From Photobacterium sp. CCB-ST2H9 (GTDB taxonomy: Bacteria > Pseudomonadota > Gammaproteobacteria > Enterobacterales > Vibrionaceae): a DNA stretch of 64,000 nt. The notes under the pieces are model-generated. The model was not told where the DNA came from. It worked only from the letters and a program-made list of their open reading frames with translations, and did no database searches. The position numbers were made by a program, and so were the translations under genes. Numbering within the stretch: the first letter of the stretch is position 1; each line of letters opens with the position of its first letter. Below, one piece after another: positions 52,083 through 59,934 of the stretch. The stretch covers positions 1,302,001 through 1,366,000 of the forward strand of contig NZ_CP100426.1 in NCBI RefSeq assembly GCF_023151555.2, in the 5' to 3' direction.

Positions 52083-52715
52083 ATGGATTGGTTTCGACGC
52101 AGTGTTGTAATGCTTTTAATTGTCTCCCTGACAGGATGCAGTGGCCCACTCAGAACGGCGCTTTGGAAAGAACCTTATTACGATGAAACTATTTCAGGGT
52201 TTTATCTGAATCCGAAAGAAGGTGTTCTGCTGATTTCAGGGGAAAAATACAGCTATATCATTCAATGCGAAAGCTTACTTTGTGATTATGCGCAAGCGAG
52301 CCGTCAGTTGGAAATGAAGACCTCATTTTGGGATTTAACGCTCAATCCGGAAGGTAGGGTTCAAGGTCGGGTCATTTTTGCACCTGATATCGATCTCTCC
52401 CGACCCATAGATCCTGTTTTGGAAAAAAAATACATGGATATGGACCTGCTTTGGAAGCATAAGGGCAATTTACTGAAGGACAGTAAAGATTTTTTGTTTA
52501 CAGCAAAACGATATGAAGTGGAAGGGCAATTGCCATTTCAAGTGTTGGAAAATCCGCTGAATATAAAAATCAAGACATTTGACACCAATTTAGAAAAAGT
52601 CGGTAAGATGGTTGTGACTCCTGCTGCGATTGTTTTAGATGGCGTCTATTTCGTCTCACTGACTTCTTTGTTCCTTGTCTTAATTGCGACTGGAAGTAAC
52701 TTTAGTGTGCTTTAA
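52083..52715 (+). CDS. Uncharacterised lipoprotein
   Basis: 210 aa; CAGGAGAAACAGCGG precedes the ATG. Lipoprotein signal with lipobox SLTGC near residue 19. The body contains ALWKEPYYDETISGFYLNPK and a Cys pair in IIQCESLLCDYAQA. It ends in a hydrophobic segment (YFVSLTSLFLVLIATG) that could be a membrane helix, unusual for a lipoprotein. I do not recognise the family. The gene is AT-rich compared with the rest of the window, hinting at recent arrival. Confidence 0.7.
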   Translation: MDWFRRSVVMLLIVSLTGCSGPLRTALWKEPYYDETISGFYLNPKEGVLLISGEKYSYIIQCESLLCDYAQASRQLEMKTSFWDLTLNPEGRVQGRVIFAPDIDLSRPIDPVLEKKYMDMDLLWKHKGNLLKDSKDFLFTAKRYEVEGQLPFQVLENPLNIKIKTFDTNLEKVGKMVVTPAAIVLDGVYFVSLTSLFLVLIATGSNFSVL

Positions 52716-52853
52716 GACCTTATTTTTCTGGGTATCAATCGCGAAGTGCGTTTTACATTATTTCTACTCACCCAGCCATACGTGAGCATGACAGGGTGAA
52801 TTTAAGTTCGAGTGAATGTATCACTTTAAGTCACTTGACTGAGGAAAATCACC

Positions 52854-53624
52854 ATGACATTAAAAAAGATTCCCAATGATCATCGCGATGCCGTGGAAGT
52901 CTGTCTTACTTATGTGGCTGAAAATGTCACCTCGTTTGATGATATCCTCACGTATCGACAGCAACTTCAGGAAACATATAAAGATCACACCATCTTGATT
53001 ACCCTGGATGACTACCATCAAGCGCGCTACACATCTATGCATCGGACAATTTTATCTGATTTAGATGATTATGAAGCGCTGGCGGAGCCGTTTGGTGTCC
53101 AGTCCGATGAAGATTATGAAAATCTGTCCATTGATTTGAAATTTAAAATTCGGGAATTTAACTTCAAGAAAGCGTTTGTTCCAGAACACGTTGAATTTGA
53201 ATCGTACAGGTTGGAATATGAACAATATGAGTTATTCAAGCAAGCGAATCTCAATCCAATTGAGGTTTTAGATAAAGATATTTACTTTATTGTTGTGCCG
53301 GTTGATCACAGTCCTTTGGCTTTAACAGCTTTGCCAAACGGGTATTTTGGCTGTGATATGGAGCCGAATGACATTTATGAAATGTCTGAGTATTTGCGTA
53401 AGACCTATGGCTTCGAGTTTTACGGGATTGGCGCATCGTTGCTCTGTTATCAAAAAACTAAGCTGTTGAGTCACACCGAAGTAAATCATTTCATTGATCA
53501 TTTCTTCACCATCACAAGCATGGAAGATGATGCAATTGAATACACGGAAGATCCCGATATCAGACAAGAGCTGCAAGATATCATTGAGAGCCGTGATTAC
53601 TTGTTTCTGATTTACACAGAATAA
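52854..53624 (+). CDS. Uncharacterised acidic cytoplasmic protein, remotely DUF4253-like
   Basis: 256 aa, clearly coding (TGAGGAAAATCACC start signal, no signal peptide). It is strongly acidic (LDDYEALAEPFGVQSDEDYE). The C-terminal half, from PNGYFGCDMEPNDIYEMSEY through YGFEFYGIGASLLCYQKTKL, recalls the DUF4253 layout, in which a Tyr-Gly and a later helix-rich tail are conserved. This is a remote resemblance, not an assignment. Like the preceding lipoprotein gene it is AT-rich. A terminator follows. Confidence 0.6.
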   Translation: MTLKKIPNDHRDAVEVCLTYVAENVTSFDDILTYRQQLQETYKDHTILITLDDYHQARYTSMHRTILSDLDDYEALAEPFGVQSDEDYENLSIDLKFKIREFNFKKAFVPEHVEFESYRLEYEQYELFKQANLNPIEVLDKDIYFIVVPVDHSPLALTALPNGYFGCDMEPNDIYEMSEYLRKTYGFEFYGIGASLLCYQKTKLLSHTEVNHFIDHFFTITSMEDDAIEYTEDPDIRQELQDIIESRDYLFLIYTE

Positions 53625-53661
53625 AGGCTGGGATTGATTCCACAGTCATGACTTCAACATC

Positions 53662-53690
53662 AAGGGAGGCAATCGCCTCCCTTGTCTTTT
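53662..53690 (+). terminator. Rho-independent terminator at the end of the small-gene region
   Basis: Perfect 9-bp stem AAGGGAGGC-AATC-GCCTCCCTT, followed by GTCTTTT on the plus strand. Confidence 0.85.
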
Positions 53691-53701
53691 ACATCCCTTT
53701 T

Positions 53702-55429
53702 TTACTGCTGCCAGGATTTCAGCAGTTCTGCATATTGTATGGTGACGCCTTTGGGCTTCTCGTTTGCCAGTTTAGCTTTGGGTGCGCCGGGTTGTGAGAG
53801 CCAGTACTCCGCATCTCTTGGCTTGTTGAGTTTCGGACCGCACTCACCCTGGACATTGGCCCGCTCCAGCCGTTGCAGGACGCGATCCTGCGCTTTTGCC
53901 AGACCGTCCAGTGCCTGCTGAGGCGTTTTCTCTCCGTTGGCGGCTTCTGCAATATACTGCCACCAGAGTTGCGCCAGTTTCGGATAATCCGGGACGTTGG
54001 TGCCGGTGGGGGTCCACTGAACCCGGGCCGGGCTGCGGTAGAATTCGACCAGCCCCCCCAGCTTCGGTGCTGCCTGCGTCATGATGTCGGTGTTGATATC
54101 CGATTCACGAATCGGCGTCAGGCCGACCAGGGTTTTCTTCAGCGACACAGTTTTCGACACCGTGAACTGCGCATACAGCCAGGCGGCTTTGCGGCGCATG
54201 GGATCGGTGGATTTCATCAGTGTCCAGGAACCGGCATCCTGATAGCCCAGTTTCATGCCTTCTTCCCAGTACGGGCCTTTGGGAGACGGTGCCATCCGCC
54301 ATTTTGGCGTACCGTCCGGGTTTACCACGGGCAGCCCCGGTTTGGTCATATCGGCAGTGAAAGCGGTATACCAGAAAATTTGCTGAGCGATATTCCCCTG
54401 CGCCGGGACCGGACCTGCTTCAGAGAAGGTCATGCCCTGTGCCTCCGGTGGCGCGTACTTACGCAGCCAATCGACGTATTTGGTGGTCGCGTAAACGGCT
54501 GCCGGACCGTTGGTGGCTCCGCCCCGTTCAACGCTGGAACCGACCGGACGACAGCCATCGACGCGAATGCCCCATTCATCGACAGGTTTGCCGTTTGGCA
54601 GTCCTTTATCACCGGCACCAGCCATTGAGAACCAGGCATCGGTAAATCGCCAGCCTAATGACGGATCTTTCTTACCGTAATCCATATGGCCGTATACGCG
54701 CTGGCCGTCGATTGTTTTCACATGATCCGTAAAGAATTCCGCGATGTCTTCGTAGGCGGACCAGTTGACCGGTACACCCAGCTCATAACCGTAAAGGTCT
54801 TGAAACTGTTTCTGCAAATCTTTGCGTTCAAACCAGTCGGCCCGGAACCAGTACAGGTTGGCAAATTGCTGGTCGGGCAGCTGGTAAACTTTGCCGTCCG
54901 GGCCTGTGGTGAAACTCAGGCCGATGAAGTCTTTCAGATCCAGGGTCGGCAGGGTGACGTCTTTCCCTTCACCGGTGATGTAATCGCTGATGGGGATGAC
55001 CTTACCGTAGCGGAAGTGGGTCCCGATCAGATCGGAATCGTTGATGTAGGCATCATAAATACTGCGGTTGGACTGCATCTCGGTTTGCAGTTTTTCCACC
55101 ACATCCCCTTCCTGGATCAGGTCATGGGTGACTTTGATGCCGGTGATTTCCTCGAAGGCTTTGGTCAGCACTTTCGACTCATATTCGTGGGTGGTGATGG
55201 TTTCCGAGACGACTTTGATTGCCATGCCCCGAAACGGTTTGGCCGCTTCGGTAAACCAGGCCAGCTCTTTCATTTGCTCGTCCTGACTGAGCGACGATTG
55301 CGCAAATTCATCGTTGACCCATTTCTTTGCTGCATCGCTGTACTGGTCTGCCCAGGCTGCCGGGGACAGCAGCAGGGTCACGATCAGTCCAAGCGTGGTG
55401 GGTTTCGGTACAGGGTGTTTCCGGTTCAT
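53702..55429 (-). CDS. glpV: Glycerol ABC transporter substrate-binding protein GlpV
   Basis: About 575 aa from ATG 55429 (AAGGAGTTCAATC upstream). Signal peptide LGLIVTLLLSPAAWA. Large family 1 binding protein: IKVVSETITTHEYESKVLTK, YINDSDLIGTHFRYGKVIPI, VNWSAYEDIAEFFT, and a long C-terminal region with ARVQWTPTGTNVPDYPKLAQ LWW. It is the last gene of a set in the order glpS-T-P-Q-U-V, as in Rhizobium leguminosarum, where this transporter imports glycerol. Identity rests on gene order and on the unusual length of the receptor. Confidence 0.85.
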   Translation of the reverse strand: MNRKHPVPKPTTLGLIVTLLLSPAAWADQYSDAAKKWVNDEFAQSSLSQDEQMKELAWFTEAAKPFRGMAIKVVSETITTHEYESKVLTKAFEEITGIKVTHDLIQEGDVVEKLQTEMQSNRSIYDAYINDSDLIGTHFRYGKVIPISDYITGEGKDVTLPTLDLKDFIGLSFTTGPDGKVYQLPDQQFANLYWFRADWFERKDLQKQFQDLYGYELGVPVNWSAYEDIAEFFTDHVKTIDGQRVYGHMDYGKKDPSLGWRFTDAWFSMAGAGDKGLPNGKPVDEWGIRVDGCRPVGSSVERGGATNGPAAVYATTKYVDWLRKYAPPEAQGMTFSEAGPVPAQGNIAQQIFWYTAFTADMTKPGLPVVNPDGTPKWRMAPSPKGPYWEEGMKLGYQDAGSWTLMKSTDPMRRKAAWLYAQFTVSKTVSLKKTLVGLTPIRESDINTDIMTQAAPKLGGLVEFYRSPARVQWTPTGTNVPDYPKLAQLWWQYIAEAANGEKTPQQALDGLAKAQDRVLQRLERANVQGECGPKLNKPRDAEYWLSQPGAPKAKLANEKPKGVTIQYAELLKSWQQ

Positions 55430-55451
55430 GATTGAACTCCTTTGTTTTGTC

Positions 55452-55724
55452 TTAACCCCAACGAAGCACAATCGCGAGCCACAGCACGGATAGCGTAAAC
55501 GGTATCCAGATAGACAGGTCGGTTATGCCAATGAAGAGCAGGTGGATATAGGCACTGCTGAGCAGGCCGATGAACAGGCGATCGCCCCGGGTGGTGCTGA
55601 TCGGCAGAAAGCCTTTCCGTTCGGTACAGGGCCGGAGGATCTCGAAGAGGGTCATCGTCAGCAAAATGCCGGCGATGGAAATAAAAAACAGTGCACTGGG
55701 CAGTGTCCAGGCCATCCACTTCAT
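55452..55724 (-). CDS. glpU: Small membrane protein GlpU (DUF2160)
   Basis: 90 aa, about three hydrophobic helices (LPSALFFISIAGILLTMTLF, FIGLLSSAYIHLLFIGITDL and IWIPFTLSVLWLAIVLRW). The segment EILRPCTERKGFLPISTTRG DRLFIGLL matches DUF2160 proteins found between the permease and receptor genes of glycerol transporters. Role unknown. Strong ribosome binding site AGAAGGAGAGAACC; spacing of 22-24 bp to both neighbours. Confidence 0.85.
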   Translation of the reverse strand: MKWMAWTLPSALFFISIAGILLTMTLFEILRPCTERKGFLPISTTRGDRLFIGLLSSAYIHLLFIGITDLSIWIPFTLSVLWLAIVLRWG

Positions 55725-55747
55725 GGTTCTCTCCTTCTTGACGTCTG

Positions 55748-56548
55748 TTATACCCGACCCAATGCAAAGCCTTTGGCGACATGATTTCGCACAAACCAGA
55801 TCACCAGCAGTCCGGGAAGAATGGTCAGTACTCCGGCCGCCGCCAGCACGCCCCAGTCTATGCCGGATGCACTGACGGTCCGGGTCATGGTGGCGACAAT
55901 GGGCTTGGCGTTCACTGAGGTCAGGGTCCGGGCCAGCAACAGCTCGACCCAGCTGAACATGAAACAGAAAAAGGCAGTCACGCCAATGCCGGAACGGATC
56001 ATCGGCAGAAAGATCCGGACAAAAAAGCGCGGAAAGCTGTAGCCGTCGATGTAGGCGGTTTCATCAATTTCTTTGGGCACGCCAGACATGAAGCCTTCCA
56101 GAATCCATACCGCCAGCGGAACGTTGAACAGGCAGTGTGCGAGTGCGACGGCGATATGGGTGTCAAACAGGCCGACAGAAGAATAGAGCTGGAAAAAAGG
56201 CAGCAGGAATACTGCCGGCGGAGACATCCGGTTGGTGAGCAGCCAGAAAAACATGTGTTTGTCGCCAATAAAGCGGTAGCGCGAAAAAGCATAAGCGGCT
56301 GGCAGCGCGACCAGCAAGGAAATCACCGTATTCATTGAGACGTAAGTCAGCGAGTTAAGATAGCCGCTGTACCAGGACGGATCGGTGAAGATCACGGCAT
56401 AATTCGCAAAGGTAAAATCCTGCGGCCAGAATGACAGCCCGCCGAGGATCTCCTCATTGGTCTTGAACGACATCATGAGCAGCCAGTAAATCGGCAGCAA
56501 CAGAAAAAGGATATAGAGCAGCAATCCGACAGTTTTCCGGGTTTGCAT
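55748..56548 (-). CDS. glpQ: Glycerol ABC transporter permease GlpQ
   Basis: 266 aa, six predicted transmembrane segments, and the cytoplasmic EAA-type loop VPKEIDETAYIDGYSFPRFF VRIFLPMI that contacts the ATPases. MalG-type permease. The name follows the rhizobial operon; it is unrelated to the E. coli glycerophosphodiesterase of the same symbol. AGGGAGAAATAAG precedes the start. Confidence 0.87.
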   Translation of the reverse strand: MQTRKTVGLLLYILFLLLPIYWLLMMSFKTNEEILGGLSFWPQDFTFANYAVIFTDPSWYSGYLNSLTYVSMNTVISLLVALPAAYAFSRYRFIGDKHMFFWLLTNRMSPPAVFLLPFFQLYSSVGLFDTHIAVALAHCLFNVPLAVWILEGFMSGVPKEIDETAYIDGYSFPRFFVRIFLPMIRSGIGVTAFFCFMFSWVELLLARTLTSVNAKPIVATMTRTVSASGIDWGVLAAAGVLTILPGLLVIWFVRNHVAKGFALGRV

Positions 56549-56587
56549 CTTATTTCTCCCTATTCAACTTAGTTCTCCTGATCCATC

Positions 56588-57457
56588 TTATTTATCCTTA
56601 TCTATCAGGGTCATGGAGGTGTAGAACAGCCAGCACACCAGCAGGATGATCAGGAAATAAATGATGGAGAACGCTGCGGCCGGACCAATATCGAACTGAC
56701 CGACCGCCATTTTGGTCAGCGCCTGAGAGAGGAACGTGGTTGCGTTACCGGGGCCGCCCCCGGTCAGCACAAAGGGCTCGGTATAGATCATGAAGCTGTC
56801 CATAAAGCGCAGCAGCACGCCGATCAGCAGGACGTTTTTCAGCTTTGGTAACTGGATATAGCGAAAAACGGCCCAGTTGGAGGCCCGGTCAATTTTGGCG
56901 GCCTGATAATAAACGTCGGGAATGGCGCGTAAGCCGGAATAACAGAGCAGGGCAACCAGAGAGGTCCAGTGCCAGACATCCATCACCAGCACCGTGACCC
57001 AGGCATCGACCGGATTCGAGGCGTAGTTGTAATCCACGCCCAGCGTATTGAGGAGCCAGCCCAGCAGCCCGATATCTGCACGGCCAAAAATTTGCCAGAT
57101 TGTTCCCACCACATTCCAGGGAATCAGTAATGGTATCGCGAGCACGATGAGTACCAGCGAGGCTCTCATGCCGCGGCTGGGCATGGTCAGGGCCACCAGA
57201 ATCCCCAGCGGAATTTCAATCAGCAGGACACAGGCAGAATAGATGAACTGGCGCAGCAGGGAATCATGCAGCCGGGAATCATTGAGGATTTCTTTGTACC
57301 ATTCGGTGCCGACGAAATAAGCGGTGTTCTGATCGAAAATATCCTGAATGGAGTAGTTCACCACCGTCATCAGGGGCACGATGGCGGAAAAGGCCACCAG
57401 CAGAAAGACCGGGACAACCAGCCACCACGCTTTGTTGTTTTCAGTTTTATGCTGCAT
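56588..57457 (-). CDS. glpP: Glycerol ABC transporter permease GlpP
   Basis: About 289 aa from ATG 57457, which has GGAGG six bases upstream; an upstream ATG (57472) lacks such a site. MalF-type permease with an EAA-like loop in LRAIPDVYYQAAKIDRASNW AVFRYIQLPKL and the terminal YFLIILLVCWLFYTSM. The start overlaps the end of glpT by 11 bp, showing translational coupling. Confidence 0.87.
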   Translation of the reverse strand: MQHKTENNKAWWLVVPVFLLVAFSAIVPLMTVVNYSIQDIFDQNTAYFVGTEWYKEILNDSRLHDSLLRQFIYSACVLLIEIPLGILVALTMPSRGMRASLVLIVLAIPLLIPWNVVGTIWQIFGRADIGLLGWLLNTLGVDYNYASNPVDAWVTVLVMDVWHWTSLVALLCYSGLRAIPDVYYQAAKIDRASNWAVFRYIQLPKLKNVLLIGVLLRFMDSFMIYTEPFVLTGGGPGNATTFLSQALTKMAVGQFDIGPAAAFSIIYFLIILLVCWLFYTSMTLIDKDK

Positions 57458-58583
57458 CGTCGCCTCCGGCATTGTTATTGCCACGACTCTCTCCCACCAG
57501 ATATTCATCAGCGTAGAGTTTCAGCCACTGGCCGGGAAAACTGACCCAGGCCTCGCGGTCCGGCACCGGCGTTCCTTCCGCCAGACGGATTTTGAGCGGG
57601 GTCTCTGCCAGCAGTACAGTGACGATTTTATAGGTGCCGAGATCTTCGGTATGGGTCACGGTCACGGGAAAACTGTCTTCGCGTTGTGTGGCCCAAAGCT
57701 GCACAAACTCAGGACGAATCCCCAACTGAAGCTGAGTCGACTGCGTCTGATTCAGCGCCGCCTGCTGACTGGCCGAAACGGGGATCTTCAGCCCTTTGAA
57801 ATTGAGATGTTCGCGAGACGGGTCCCGCTCAACCGCCAGCAGGTTCATGCCGGGACTGCCAATGAAATAGCCGACAAAGGTATGGTTCGGACGCTCGAAC
57901 AGCTCTCGCGGTGTGCCGAACTGGACAATATTGCCGTCGTACATTACGGCGATTTTGTCTGCAAAGGTGGCGGCTTCCAGCTGATCATGGGTGACGTAAA
58001 CCATGGTGAGATTGAACTGCTCATGAATTTGTTTGAGCTTTCGGCGCAGCTTCCATTTCAGCTGCGGGTCGATGACCGTCAGGGGTTCATCAAACAAAAT
58101 GGCGGAGACATCATCCCGGACCAGCCCGCGGCCCATGGACACCTTTTGTTTCTCATCGGCATTGAGGTTGCGTGCCTTCTTATTCAGCACAGGTGTCAGC
58201 TCAAGAATCTCGGCAATTTCTTTCACTTTGCTGCGGATTTTGGCTTCCGGCGTTTTCATGTTGCGCAGCGGAAAGGCGAGGTTGTCGAATACCGTCATGG
58301 TGTCGTAGATCACCGGAAACTGGAATACCTGGGCGATGTTACGCTCCTGCGGGGCCAGTTCGTTGACGACTTCGCCATTGAATTTCACTGAACCTTCAGA
58401 AGGGGTCAGCAGGCCGGAAATAATGTTCAGCATGGTACTTTTGCCGCAACCGGACGGGCCGAGCAGCGCATACGCGCCCCCGTCTTCCCAGACATGATCC
58501 ATCCGCCGGATCGCGTAGTCACTGTCGCGGGTGGGATGGGGGGTATAGCTGTGTGCCAGCGACTCAAGACGGATTTCAGCCAT
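57447..58583 (-). CDS. glpT: Glycerol ABC transporter ATPase GlpT (degenerate signature motif)
   Basis: 378 aa, MalK-type. Walker A GPSGCGKST, Walker B AILFDEPLTVIDP and switch His in YVTHDQLEA are intact. The ABC signature LSGGQ is replaced by LNADEKQ in KARNLNADEKQKVSMGRGLV. Its partner GlpS has LSGGQ, so the heterodimer would have one consensus and one degenerate nucleotide site. The C-terminal OB-fold regulatory domain is present. Start overlaps the glpS stop by one base. Not the E. coli G3P antiporter of the same symbol. Confidence 0.87.
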   Translation of the reverse strand: MAEIRLESLAHSYTPHPTRDSDYAIRRMDHVWEDGGAYALLGPSGCGKSTMLNIISGLLTPSEGSVKFNGEVVNELAPQERNIAQVFQFPVIYDTMTVFDNLAFPLRNMKTPEAKIRSKVKEIAEILELTPVLNKKARNLNADEKQKVSMGRGLVRDDVSAILFDEPLTVIDPQLKWKLRRKLKQIHEQFNLTMVYVTHDQLEAATFADKIAVMYDGNIVQFGTPRELFERPNHTFVGYFIGSPGMNLLAVERDPSREHLNFKGLKIPVSASQQAALNQTQSTQLQLGIRPEFVQLWATQREDSFPVTVTHTEDLGTYKIVTVLLAETPLKIRLAEGTPVPDREAWVSFPGQWLKLYADEYLVGESRGNNNAGGDDAA

Positions 58584-59674
58584 CAGCGGATCTCCCAGCC
58601 GGAGCGGGCAGCCTGAATCAGCTGCTTGTCCTGTGAAAAAACATAGAGTTTGTGGGTGGGGACATAGACATTGATCCGGGTATCCACGGTGTATTCATGA
58701 ACGCCCGGTAAGTGCAGCACCAGGGTCAGTTCACGGTTGGAAACGTGCAGAAAGGTTTCGCTGCCACTGATTTCTGCCAGCTCAACATCCACGGCCAGTT
58801 CCAGATCATCATCGCGGTTCGGCACTAGCGTCAGGTGGTTGGGGCGAATGCCGAATACATAGTCTCCCGGGGGCAGATCGCCCAGATCGTTATTCAGCGC
58901 AAAATGGATATGATCCGAGAATGACACCGTGTGCTGGCTGACTTTGCCTGCTATCAGGTTAATCGGCGGCTCGCCAAACAGCTCAGCGCAGGCCACGGTG
59001 GCCGGGTTGTGATAGACCACCGGGGTCTGACCGGACTGGATAATCTCCCCTTTATGCATCAGCACCACATTGCCTCCCAGCGCCAGCGCTTCATTCGGTT
59101 CTGTGGTGGCGTAGACGGCAATGGTGTTGCGGGCCGAAAACAGTGCGCGCATTTCCTGCCGTAATTCTTCCCGCAGCTTGTAATCAAGGTTCACTAAAGG
59201 TTCGTCGAACAGAATGATATCTGCATTTTTGACCAGTGCCCGGGCCATGGCGGTGCGCTGCTGCTGTCCGCCGGAAAGCTCAAGCGGGTAACGTTTCAGA
59301 TATTCTTCAATGTGCAGCATCCGGGCCGTCTGCATGACCCGTTCATCGATTTGTGCCTTGGGTAATTTTTCCAGTTTCAGGGGGGAGGCGATGTTGTCGT
59401 AGACCGTCATATTGGGGTAGTTGATGAATTGCTGATATACCATCGAGATATTGCGTTCCCGCACGGGAATACCAGTCACATCCTGACCGTTGAAGTAAAT
59501 TCTCCCCTGACTGGGTCGGTCCAGCCCGGCCATCAGACGCATCAGGCTGGTTTTGCCCGCCAGCGTTCTGCCCAGCAGCACATTGAAAGAACCCGGTTCC
59601 AGCTCCAGGCTGGCATTTTTGATCCAGTACTCGCCATCGACTTTCCGGGAAATGTTCTCCAGTTTCAGCGACAT
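58583..59674 (-). CDS. glpS: Glycerol ABC transporter ATPase GlpS
   Basis: About 363 aa. Walker A GRTLAGKTS (the loop lacks the usual SGxGK wording but keeps GxxxxGKT), Q-loop VYQQFINYP, signature LELSGGQQQR and Walker B IILFDEPLVNLD. In place of the usual His switch it has YATTEPNEAL, so His is replaced by Glu or Thr. The ATG at 59674 is preferred to 59698: the sigma-54 promoter predicts transcription from about 59702, which leaves almost no leader for the upstream ATG. First gene of glpSTPQUV. Confidence 0.85.
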   Translation of the reverse strand: MSLKLENISRKVDGEYWIKNASLELEPGSFNVLLGRTLAGKTSLMRLMAGLDRPSQGRIYFNGQDVTGIPVRERNISMVYQQFINYPNMTVYDNIASPLKLEKLPKAQIDERVMQTARMLHIEEYLKRYPLELSGGQQQRTAMARALVKNADIILFDEPLVNLDYKLREELRQEMRALFSARNTIAVYATTEPNEALALGGNVVLMHKGEIIQSGQTPVVYHNPATVACAELFGEPPINLIAGKVSQHTVSFSDHIHFALNNDLGDLPPGDYVFGIRPNHLTLVPNRDDDLELAVDVELAEISGSETFLHVSNRELTLVLHLPGVHEYTVDTRINVYVPTHKLYVFSQDKQLIQAARSGWEIR

Positions 59675-59712
59675 CTTGCTGCGGGCTCCGTGATTCATCC
59701 TGCACAGCAACA

Positions 59713-59728
59713 AGCGAAAAATGTGCCA
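59713..59728 (-). promoter_or_regulatory. Sigma-54 (-24/-12) promoter of the glpSTPQUV operon
   Basis: On the minus strand, TGGCACATTTTTCGCT gives GG and GC exactly ten bases apart, with a perfect TGGCAC half and TCGC for TTGC. It predicts transcription from about 59702 toward glpS. The divergent sigma-54 activator at 59909 is the obvious partner. Confidence 0.75.
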
Positions 59729-59835
59729 CAATTATTTAACAATTGATCCGGGCGTTATCTGCCTGATTTTTCATGAACTTCATTTCTTCCCTGATTGATG
59801 CGGGCCAGACAGACCCGGTTTAGCGGTGTTGATTG

Positions 59836-59866
59836 TGAACGGTCTGTGAACAGTGTTGAGCGTTCA
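59836..59866. promoter_or_regulatory. Candidate enhancer site between glpS and its activator
   Basis: TGAACG (59836-59841) and CGTTCA (59861-59866) form the ends of an inverted repeat, with a second TGTGAACAGTGTTGAG inside. It lies 108-153 bp upstream of the -24/-12 promoter, a usual enhancer distance. Confidence 0.4.
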
Positions 59867-59883
59867 GTCAGCAGGAGACAGGG

Positions 59884-59934
59884 ATGAAAGCCAGTGACGG
59901 GTTGCGACATGACGAAAGAAAAGCAGCGCAATGA
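59884..59934 (+). CDS. Possible 16-codon leader peptide overlapping the activator start
   Basis: ATG 59884 sits at ideal distance (6 bases) from AGGAG and opens a 16-residue frame (MKASDGLRHDERKAAQ) ending at 59934. The activator frame starts at 59909 (or GTG 59894) in a different frame and has no comparable ribosome binding site. Translation of the short frame could couple to or limit the activator. It may also be chance. Confidence 0.3.
   Translation: MKASDGLRHDERKAAQ

Noticed and set aside
45017..53624. Possible integron cassette array, because of many small co-directional genes rich in acetyltransferases
   Set aside because: No repeated attC-like sites, no GTTRRRY/RYYYAAC pairs between genes and no integrase; several genes overlap or are spaced like normal operons.
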